From NCBI RefSeq assembly GCF_029784155.1, contig NC_073692.1, positions 275,075,413 to 275,139,412 on the forward strand: 64,000 nucleotides of DNA, in the 5' to 3' direction. The notes below the pieces were generated by a model. That model did no database searches, had not been told where the DNA came from, and saw only the letters and a list, made by a program, of their open reading frames with translations. The DNA is from Uranotaenia lowii. Taxonomy: Eukaryota > Arthropoda > Insecta > Diptera > Culicidae. Shown here in pieces: positions 12,085 to 21,857 of this stretch. A program made the position numbers and the translations under genes. How positions within the stretch are numbered: the stretch's first letter is position 1; every line of letters begins with the position of its first letter.

Positions 12085-13063
12085 GGGGATTTTTTTTTAT
12101 TATCTGACAATTTGCGCCGGGGGTCTTCAGATTTTCACCAAAAATGTAAAATTTGGTTCATTTTTGCGACTTAAAAACACATGTATTTTTCAGATTTGAA
12201 CATTTGTATTTTTTGAGTTAGCTTAGGTTAATTTTTTTTGTAAATAAAAAATAACCATTTTTCAAAGCTGCATAACTCTGTTATTTTTCAACGGAAATTA
12301 TAAAATAGCACATCAAAATGCATTGATATTTTATCAGCTTTCCAAATAAAAAAGTTGAAAAAAATTAATTAATTACCTTCAACATGAAAAGTTGTGAATA
12401 AACTTTAAATGGCGTCTAAAAATACCGTATGAACCACCGAATATTTTGCAAAAAATATCATTGTATAGCTCGATTTATGATGCAACTGCTTTGATAAGTT
12501 TTTTTGTTTCCATGTTGTTAGAAGTGCTTGCTATCTCCATATGTGAGTGCAGTTGTTCGACCATTGTTTGTTTTCGATGTAAAAAAAAGAGATTTATTGT
12601 CATTATTTCTTTTATAACTCTTCAAGGTGTTTATGGCCTACTTTGGTGTCTTCAGATGAAAGTTGCATCATAAATCGAGCTATACAATGGTATTTTTTGC
12701 AAAATAATCGGTGGTGCAGACGGTACTTTTAGACGCCATTTAAAGTTTATTCACAACTTTTCATGTTGAAGGTAATTAATTAATTTTTTTCAACTATTTT
12801 ATTTGGAAAGCTGATAAAATTTCAATGCACTTTGATGTGCTATTTTATAATTTCCGTTGAAAAATAACAGAGTTATATAGCTTTGAAAAATGGTTATTTT
12901 TTATTTCCAAAAAAATCTAACCGAAGCTAACTCAAAAAGTACAAATGTTAGAAATCTGAAAAAATACATGTGTTTTAAGTCGCAAAAATTAACCAAATTT
13001 TCAATTTTGGTGAAAATCTGAAGACCCCCGGCGCAAACCTGTCAGATAATAAAAAAAATCCCC
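12085..13063. mobile_element. MITE with ~390-bp terminal inverted repeats (GGGGATTTTTTTT ends)
   Basis: The arms at 12085-12480 and about 12665-13063 are inverted copies of each other. They share GTCTTCAGATTTTCACC, ATAACTCTGTTATTTTTC, TAAAATAGCACATC and TATAGCTCGATTTATGATGC. The loop of about 180 bp has no meaningful frame. A 4-bp direct repeat ACAT borders it (12081-12084, 13064-13067). The whole unit could fold into a long hairpin. The 'AAATAGCACATCAAAA' block is also present at 49438-49455, linking it to the Transib-like family below. Confidence 0.78.
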
Positions 13064-13970
13064 ACATCTGAACTTCCTACAACTAAACGTCAAACTATAC
13101 AAAAGAAATGCAATCAACATTACTTAATTTGCAACACGTATGCTTCAATTTCCAGCACCTATCCTTACATGGGCTTTCATCTATCATCATAACCTAAAAT
13201 CCACGGAAGGTTGAGGTAATCGGCCAAGGGGAAAATTCAAACCAGGCTGGTGATGATAAATTATGCTCTGAAATTACCTCGCGCCGGGCTGGTACACAAA
13301 CACATATTTTGTCATAACAAATTTACATTGAGCGACATGTTTGCCGATGCCTTTCACCTTTCTTCGACCTCTTCGACTTAGTGAGTTAGGTTAAAGCGAG
13401 CGTTTGGTTCTCCGGTTGGATGTTTGCCAACATGTTTGTTTGTAAGGTTAAGAAGCAGAATATATTTATATCTTTGAACTTTGCAACCGTATTGAAGACC
13501 TTCATGAAGACAAAGTTTGGATTCTATGATTGCTAATAGCGAGAAAAATATGTGGTTCGATTAACTTTTAGTTAAGATGGCAGTCGACAGTTTTGAACTA
13601 AAAAGAACGTACGGTAGGAATATATTCTTGCTCAATATCGAAATATAGCTAAAGACACCCGTAGGAAGGTGTATATGGCCAAAATTAACATTTTGAAATA
13701 CAAAGTTATATGATTATTTTAATTAAAAAAAAATAATTTGTTAAATTTTCTTATTTTTATTTATTTATTTCGTCACTTTTTTTTTTTGGTCGACCGAAAA
13801 CAAGAATTTTCAAAAATGGATGGAAAATCGCACAACACTAAAACTGTCAAAATTCTTTTTTTTATATTCAAATTATTTTTTCAAATGAAATTTGGGTGGA
13901 TTTAGTTCATAGTGCATTGTTTACATCCTGAAAGTTTAAAAGTCCTGAGATCAAAACTCGTGGGAATAAA
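13064..13970. other. Spacer, no gene
   Basis: 13080-13450 is of average composition and looks single-copy. 13700-13900 is a poly-T/poly-A-rich stretch leading into the mariner remnant. I could not define the mariner terminal repeats. Confidence 0.4.
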
Positions 13971-14848
13971 GTCGAATGAACAGCTTGTAAGGGATAAAAT
14001 TTGGCGCATTCATCAGAACAAGGATCTCGCATCGTTCCATCGCTAAAACGTTGGGAATCGCGAATTCTACGGTGTTGCGAGTGATTAAGCTATTCAAGGA
14101 ACGATTGACCACCGATCGGAAGCCCAGACATGAAGAAAAAAGTATTCCGTACAACACCAAAAATCACAACCGCGTAGTTGGGGCCTTCAACCAAAACCCG
14201 AACGAGTCCGTTCGGAATGTGGCTAAGAAGCTGCACCTAAGCCGAAGTTTTGTCCAGAAGACCAAAGCTATGGCTTGACTTTTAACGTTCATGGTACAAA
14301 AGACCCCTAATCTCGACGAGAAGCAGAAAAAGTCCGCCAAAACCCGTGCTAGGAAGTTGCACCTCAACATGCTGACGAAAGTTTAATACTGCATCATGGA
14401 CGACGAAACATATGGTAAGGTTGACTTCAAACAGATCCCCGGCAACCTGTTTTTCACGGCTAAGGATAAGTTCAGCGTTCCGGAGCATGTCCGCACTCAG
14501 AAGATGTCCAAATTTGTGAATGAACTCCTGGTTTGGCAAGCCATCTGCACGTGCGGGAAGCGGAGTGCACCTTTCGTGACCCAGGACACGATAAACGGAA
14601 AGGTGTCCATTGTATATGGAAGAGCGCCTCCAGAAGCGGTTGTTTCCAATATTCCGGAGCTTGGCCCCATCAAGATGTATTGGGCGATTATGAAGCAGCA
14701 CCTCCTCAAACGACCTGAGGTAGTGAAGACAGTCGAGGAACTGAAGAAAGTATGGATTTACATGCAAAAAACGGTTGATTCACAGGTTGTGCAGAATCTT
14801 ATGGTCGGGGTTAAGGCCAAGATGTGGACATTTGCGTATGGGCTGTAA
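13971..14848 (+). pseudogene. mariner (ITmD37E-like) transposase, inactivated
   Basis: The N-terminal part reads EQLVRDKIWRIHQNKDLA, then a +1 frameshift near 14028, then HRSIAKTLGIANSTVLRVIK, a helix-turn-helix of the paired type. Stops occur at about 14277 and 14384. The catalytic region keeps CIMDDETY at about 14391-14414 (first Asp) and the LVWQAICTCGKRSAPFVT stretch. A jump from GKVSIVYGRA to IPELGPIKMYWAIMK at about 14630-14680 removes the segment that should hold the second catalytic Asp. The usual Glu of the PELRPIE-type motif appears as Lys. The frame resumes to a stop at 14848. Assignment to the D37E-type mosquito group is from motif memory. It cannot encode an active transposase. 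Confidence 0.75.
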
Positions 14849-15242
14849 ATAAAATACGAGTAAAATGTTAAAATGAATTTTAATAGTTATTTTTCGATTC
14901 CTGAAAATTTTATGGCAATCGGATGAAAACTCGAATTTTTCGAATCAATTTTGCTTGTGGCAATTTCTTCGTGGACAACTTTTAGTACAACGGCCAGAAT
15001 AACTAAGCATTGTTTTGTTTTCATAAACACTCAAGTAACGTTTAAAGTTTTATAGCAGGCTACTAGATTAAGTTTCGGTTTGAGGATTCTTATAAAACTT
15101 TCAGTGTTACTCCGATCACCCCATATGTGAACCCTGTTTGAACGTAACTCAGAACGCCTTGCCCCCAATTCAAGATTGTCCTACAGAATCAATCTTGAGC
15201 AGCACAAATATTAGTTTTAAGACCAACGTTGTCAAGAAGTGA
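14849..15242. other. Spacer, no gene
   Basis: A/T-rich sequence downstream of the mariner frame. The mariner right end should lie in here, but I cannot match it to a left end. Confidence 0.4.
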
Positions 15243-17977
15243 TTGTTTTTTAAATCTGACAATTTATTATCAAAATGTTCGAGGCCTGCGGACGAAGACC
15301 AACCATTTATACCTTGCCCTATCTGCGATTACGATGTTGTTATACTCACAGAAACATGGCTTAATGGAAAGATTTTGAATTCAGAATTATCACACGATTT
15401 CACGATATATCGATGCGACCGGAGTCCGGATACAAGCCTATTTCAGCGAGGCGGAGGCGTATTAATTGGTGTGAGAAAACATTTGAAAAGTGCGTTCGTT
15501 ATTTCGATTAATGATGATTCTCTGGAACAAGTTTGGGTCTCCGTACAGTTGAAAGAATTCTCCGTTTTCCTTCGTGGATTGTATTTACCACCAAGCACCG
15601 AGACATCTTTGTATGAAAGACACTGTTCATGCATCCAGCAGATGTGCGATAGTATGTAAAGTACTGACAAAATGATCGTTGTAGGAGATTATAATCTACC
15701 TTTTTTGCGGTGGGAGTTCGATGAAGATACGAACAGTTTTCTACCTTTGAACGCATCATCCGAGTAGGAGCAAGTCCTAATAGAAGCTGTGTTATCTTTT
15801 GGTATGCGACAAATAAACCATCTAGCAAATGAAAATTCTAGACTGCTCGATCTTGTTCTCATCAACAACGATGATTCGGCCGAGATTCTGGATCCACCGT
15901 TACCGCTCCTTCCAATCGATCGTCACCAAAAACCGCTCGTCGTTCAACTCGTCAAGGAAGTTGAGCTTCGCTCTGACGTTAATCATCGTGAATTAGACTA
16001 TAACCGTTGTGACTTCAACGCTATGATCACTGCCATCTCGAACATCGATTGGAATGACCGTATAGCTACTGAGAGTTTCGATGGAGCTGTTTCCTCATTT
16101 TATTCCAAACTTTCTAACCTTATTGAAACCCACGTTCCATTAAAGAGACAAAACAGAACGAACAACAATCGACAACCATGGTGGAATTCTTGCGCTTCGT
16201 AATTTGAAGAACCGTGTTCGTAGATCCCGAAAAGGTTATCTGAAGCATGAAGATGACAACAGATAAGAAATTCTTCGCGACTTAGAAGCTGAGTACAACG
16301 CCGTAAATAGCCAGTGCATCAGGAGTAACATCAGCAGAGTTGAAGAAAAGGTAAAAAGTGATTCAAAAAGTTTCTGGAAATTTATGAAAGATCGTAAGAA
16401 ATTGAACGGGGTTCCCAAACAGGTTCAGCTAGATGGAAATTTTGCAAAATCTCCCCGAGAATCTGCTAACTTGTTTGCTAATTTTTTTGAAAAAGCTATG
16501 GGAACTTGTTCACCTCCCATAGACCATGAATATTTGAACAGTTTGTCTGGTTATGAAATATTCATGCCAATGATGAATTTCTACGAAAATGAGGACTTCA
16601 TGAAATTACGTTCCATCGATTCATCCAAAAGAGCAGGTCCAGACGATATTCCGCCTTCGCTGTTGAAGAACTGTGCAATTTCACTTGCCTTGCCCATCAG
16701 TTTGCTTTTCAATCGCTCTTTGAATGAAGGTACGATTTTGTCTCTATGGAAATCAGCTTGCGTCACACCGATACACAAATCAGAAAATGTCTAGAACTTC
16801 AGAGGTATATCTATACCGGGTTGTATTCCGAAATTAATGGAAAGTTTCATGCACGAGAGAATTTATCAAAGTGTTCAACATGTTTCATAACCTGATCAGC
16901 ACGGTTTTGTAAAAAAACGATCAACTTTGAGTAACCTAATGTGTTATGCTTCAACATTGATAAATAAAATAGAGAAACGACAACAGGTTGATGCAGTCTA
17001 CATCGATTTCACAAAAGCGTTCGATAGAGTTCCACATGAACTGTTAGTAGAGAATTGAAGAAGATGGGTCTTCCTACTTGGCTCACAAAATGGATAAGAT
17101 TGTACTTAGTGAATAGCACAGCTTACGTTAAAATAGGCACCGTTGTGTCCGAAACTTTTCAGATATTCTAAGGTGTGCCACAAGGAAGTCATGTTGGCCC
17201 CTTATTGTTCGTTCTCTTTAGAAACGACTTATGTTATCTAATACACTCATCGAAACTGCTATACGCTGATGACCTGAAAATATTCAGAATGATAACATGT
17301 CCGTTAGCCTGTTATGTTCTTCAAAACGATATCGCCACTTTGTTGAAATATATAGAATGGATCAAGCTACGCTTCAACGGAAGAGTGAGATAAAGGATTC
17401 AGGAGTCGTTTTTGACTGTAAGCTGAAGTTCACAACGCACATTGGAGCGATCACAGCAAAGGCGTTCGCTACTCTAGGATTGATACGCCGTAATACGAAA
17501 GATTTTACGAATATTTACTGTTTGAAAACCCTGTTCAATTCTCTTGTCCGGACCGTGTTAGAATACTGTGTTCAAGTCTGGGCCCCCTACCATGACGTCG
17601 AGCGAGTCCAGAAAAGCTTTTTACGTTAGGCACTTCGAACGCTACTTTGGAACGATCCTGTCAACTTACCGCCATACGAGCAGCGGTGCAGGCTCATTGG
17701 ACTGCCGACAATCGCTGAAAGGAGAATTCTTCTTCAACGTTTGTTCATTTATGATCTTCTGATGAGCAACATAGATAGCAGGGAGTTGCTCGAAAAACTA
17801 CAGACCAGTGCGTCGTCTAGAACATTACGCCATTACTATTTCCTAAGACTCCCAACTCATCGTACACAATATGGCTTTAATAACCCTCTGGAAAATTCAT
17901 ATCGAAATTTTAATAATGTTTACCACCTTTCCGACTTTAATTTAAGCAAGTGTTCTTTTAGATTAAGGATTAGTTAA
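15243..17977 (+). pseudogene. Non-LTR retrotransposon ORF2 (endonuclease + RT), degenerate
   Basis: Recognisable in order: endonuclease LTETWLNGKILNSE (about 15345) and VVGDYNLPFLRWEFD (about 15680); the linker (WW at about 16180); RT fingers RAGPDDIPPSLLKNC (16640); QHGFVKKRSTLSNLM (16900); motif A VYIDFTKAFDRVPHELL with catalytic Asp (about 17000); GVPQGSHVGPLLFVLFRNDL (17172); and LLYADDLKIF with the catalytic Asp pair (17257). A C-terminal LVRTVLEYCVQVWAP segment runs on to about 17970. At least five stops or frameshifts break it (for example 15657, 15765, 16200, 16793 and 17057). It resembles the element at 42535-43830. I cannot fix the clade; the YADDLKIF and VLEY.VQVW signatures place it in the Jockey/CR1 part of the non-LTR tree. 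No ORF1 is visible upstream. Confidence 0.8.
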
Positions 17978-19804
17978 TAAGTACACATCTGTGCGACATA
18001 GTCGAAGGTGAAATAATAATAGAACTCGAAATTCGAAACACTTGGGTATGCAGAAATCAATATTTTTGTGTGAGTTATCCCATAAAAATGGGTACTGCAT
18101 GCAAAAGAATCCTGAAGTACAGATTGGCCAATATTTACATACTTGGTAGTTACACAAGCACATACATATTTGATCTCACATACTATATATGATGTTGAAC
18201 AATTTTTTAATTTGGTTTCAAATACGAAAATATAAGATTTTCACTAAAACTTGTTCGAGTATACTCAAACGAAATGGCTGGCTGCCAATTGAAACTTTTA
18301 GCAAAGTTATAAATAATATTGGAATAAGAGAATGGTTTTTGTCGTGACCGGACGCCATATTTTTCTTTTTGAATTCAAAGTTCCTCAATTCTTAACGCGT
18401 CTTTTCACGAATTCAAAGTTTCTCAATTCTTTACGCGTCTTTTCACTCTAAAGTTATTTTCTCAACCCCGTTCTCCAACAAACTCTCCAACATCTCACAC
18501 ACACATAGATACTCCTCCACAAGAATTAGTGCTACTCTGGTTTCATCAATACAATAGCATAATAACTTTTAGCTCTAGCTTTAAACACGCTTATGTCATA
18601 ATACTCACGACATACGTCGAATTACACGTTGAATGTACAATAATCCACATGAATACTAGATTCACATTTTATTACCTTATCAATCCTAGATCCTACAGTT
18701 TTGAATGACCATATCAGGATGGTTAATCAAGAAAAAATAGATAAGCTAAAAAAGTTTTTACTTTTTGTCATCAAAACATCAAATCAACGCCCCAATTACA
18801 ATATTACAGTAAAATTATGAGAGCTTAATATTGATCTGTTAAAAATATGAAATAAACAACAAATTTCCATGAAATATAGCCATATCCCAGTAAACATCAG
18901 ATCTCATTTAAAATGATAACTCAAGTCATTTAAAACGTTACTATGGATCGTAGTTCCAACTAACGCAAGTAAAAGGTCGTAAAACTCGTTACTCGAAGTC
19001 GGTTTAAATAGTTTATATCGGATATGATTAAAAGTCCGCCATGTTTGCAGATTTTGAAAACGATTTCGTTCATTTTTTCTCTCGCGTGGGTCAAGTGAAA
19101 AAACAGCTTTGTTGTTTTCTCTGCGATCAGCAGTGCAAACAGATTGCTAAAAATCAGATAGTGTATTTGCAAGAATTGTCCAATGACAGAAGCAGCAAAT
19201 ATTGTCGCTTGCAATCGTTCGCATGCGTTGAGAGAAAAAACTTGAGCTCTCTTGCATTCTTTCAGTATGTATGGATAAGGTGTCAAATATCGTCCAATTC
19301 CTAGACTCTTGGCGCTTTAGTCAGAATTTGAAAATATGTATGAATATTGCCTTCACTTTGGTATGTAAATGCTGTTTATTCGTGTTTCATTCTATAATGT
19401 ATATGAGACGTATAACAAAGTTGTTGAGAAATATACCTACAAAAATGTTTGCTGGGATGACATAACTGACTATGTTTTATACAAAAAGCTTGTGTTATCT
19501 AAAGTTTCGCAAAAATTTCAGCTTTGACGGATGCTTCACCTCAGTTTCTACTATTTTCAATTAAATTTAACGAAAATATTGCAATAACTTAAATGTATAA
19601 CTAGAAACATAAATATGCGCATTTAGCCTATCCAGTTTCGAAAACCGACTATTTTGACTACTATATTATAATTTCATTTTCCCAAACACTGTAAGAGATT
19701 TTAACAGAAAAATGGTTTGTGCGTGTATAAAATAGATGTTCGCTCATGTGCGTATAGTTTTCAGACTCTTATCTATTGGACCATGGGAGATAAGGAGTAT
19801 TCTC
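17978..19804. other. AT-rich sequence, no gene
   Basis: Only short open frames (for example 19041-19304 on the plus strand), with no domain or splice signals. It includes the small tandem duplication listed at 18371. Confidence 0.45.
18371..18446 (+). repeat. 38-bp tandem duplication (two units)
   Basis: Units 18371-18408 and 18409-18446 both read GAATTCAAAGTT followed by CTCAATTCTT and ACGCGTCTTTTCAC, differing at two positions. This is a local duplication with no sign of function. Confidence 0.85.
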
Positions 19805-19809
19805 CTTAG

Positions 19810-20486
19810 GCGGTGTCCATAAATTACGTAACGCAAAAAATGCACTTTTTTGACACCCTCCCCCCTCCCCTTATGTCACAAATCGTAATGCTTCGACGTA
19901 CCCCCTATGAAAATTACGTAAACCCCGCCCCCCCCCCCCCCCGTCATCTTCTCGTGTTTTTACATACTGAATTTCGAAGATCAAAAAAAGATTATAACAT
20001 AAATTTTTTAAACGTTCTTCAAAACGGAATTAATATCTATCCAAATCGCTTCTTAATACTCATTGATGATAACTCTTTGTATTTTTTAAATCAATTGAGA
20101 AAACCAGTAAAATTTCCGTTTTAAGGTTGAATTGAGTTCTTAGGGATAAATGTACCCAATATTCGGTTTTCCAAAGGTAATTCGCCGGATATTCAATACA
20201 CATTTTAAGTAGTCTATCCCAAAATCTTTGAGGAGGAAGGTTACAAACCAGTTGCAATCATGTTGAAGATAACAAATTCTAAGCTGATTTTGGTTTGTTT
20301 ATATTTCTACTGAAATTGCATAACATCAAAATAGCTGCGATTAAGTAAACTGAAATTTTTAAAGAAAAAATCGTTACGTAACGATGAGCATATCTCCTCC
20401 CCCTCCCCTATGTCACAATTCATAACGCTCGGGATTACTCCCACCCCCCCTCCCCCTAGGAGCGTTGCGTAATTTATGGATGCCCC
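19810..20486. mobile_element. MITE with GTCCATAAATTACG ends
   Basis: The left end GCGGTGTCCATAAATTACG and the right end read inward GGGGCATCCATAAATTACG are inverted repeats followed by C-rich tracts (19858-19875, 19925-19942; 20395-20460). A 5-bp direct repeat CTTAG borders it (19805-19809, 20487-20491). The element at 33252 has related ends (GGGAACATCCATAAA). No transposase inside. Confidence 0.72.
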
Positions 20487-20491
20487 CTTAG

Positions 20492-20860
20492 TATTTAGCC
20501 CACCTCTCCTCGACGTCAATTTTACCCTGCTTAAAATGTTTGTTGCTCAAGCGCTTCGGTCGAAGTTCACAGATTTTCCACCTTATGGTTTAAAAGGAGC
20601 CTAAAACCACTCCACCTCTGAAAACGGTTGAAATTTTCGAAAATGTTGAGAATTATTTTCTAAGGAGAAAAAATCAAATAATGAGTCTCAAAGTTTTTGT
20701 TTGTTTTGTTTACTATTTTGAAACCTTGCTTGATGTTCATAAAGTGTCTCGAAAGTGTTGATACGCTTGGGCAAACTTATTTCCATCATTAAGTTTATGC
20801 CAAACATTGTAATTTTCGAGATATTAAAAGTGTCAGTTTTACCGCTGTGTTCGTCTAACT
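20492..20860. other. Spacer, no gene
   Basis: I see nothing identifiable. Confidence 0.4.
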
Positions 20861-21329
20861 TAAGCTTGCCAGATTGCCCGGATATTTGATGCAAAATTTC
20901 GATTAAGTCCGGTCCGGCCCGGTTGCCCGGATATCGTGAAAATAGTCCGGATATTGCCCGGATTTTTTCACAATTTTCACAAAGACACGAAAAAAAAATC
21001 TAAGTTTTTGTGTAAGTTTCAGCAAAATCGATTGACGGTATGGAAATTTTCAACGGTTGTTTCAAATAATTTCCCTGATTTACTTTTAAAAACCTTTAAA
21101 TATTTAAGTGTTCCAAAAAGTTTTTGGAAGTCTGCAATAACATTAATAAAATATTAATTTCATTTTTTTTTGCATTTTTTTTTGCTTTTATGTATAATTA
21201 CACCTAAATTTTGCCCGGTTTTTGGATTTGAAAAATTGAAATCCATGCCATGATTTTGCCAGGTTTTTTTGAAAAAATTCCCGGAATTGCTAGGCCCGGA
21301 TGGGAGTGGAAAAAATTCTGGCAACCTTA
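20861..21329. mobile_element. hAT-like MITE with TAAGCTTGCCAGATT ends
   Basis: The ends are TAAGCTTGCCAGATTG on the left and, inward from the right, TAAGGTTGCCAGAATT. They are flanked by 8-bp direct repeats matching at seven of eight bases (GTCTAACT 20853-20860, GTCTAACC 21330-21337). The interior has several GCCCGGAT(T/A) copies (20875, 20918, 20930, 20953, 21293), which resemble subterminal transposase-binding repeats. No coding capacity. Confidence 0.75.
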
Positions 21330-21337
21330 GTCTAACC

Positions 21338-21857
21338 CGACTTTCCCCCCAAAATCAAAGATCTCTAATTGATTTTCCTGTTCAAAAGGATTCATTATTA
21401 GGTATTGTCATGGAGTGCATTACTACTTATGACGCTTTTTATGCCTTCCCAAGCTAGATACGCAACCAGGATAATTTACTGTGAAGGTAGCAAATGAACA
21501 AGATTGATGTTATGAATATTCTATAAGTATCATTACTAAAAGTGCGTAACGAAAATCATCATTTCTTAGAAATTACATCAATCATTCCATTTTGGCATGA
21601 TTTAAAGATAATCAATATGTCTGTTTGAATTACAACTGATTGTCAGAAATTATTGGGGTAGTAAAATAATATGACATATCGAGTGCCATTATTCATACAA
21701 ATACTTAAAGCGCATCATGTTACACTTAGCATCAATAGCGTTTAACGTTTAACGTTAGTTAGCCTGTTAGTTACAATTAACTTTATAGTCAGGTTAAGGA
21801 AAAAAATTCTTGAAAATGTTCTACTTATTGAGTGTTAATAATTAAAAGAAAAACAAA
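21338..21857. other. Spacer including probable 3' UTR of the minus-strand CR1-like element
   Basis: The last part next to 21858 should be the 3' untranslated tail. A short duplication GTTTAACGTTTAACG near 21735-21755 may be the terminal short repeat that CR1-type elements use instead of poly(A). I cannot confirm the exact end. Confidence 0.4.
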
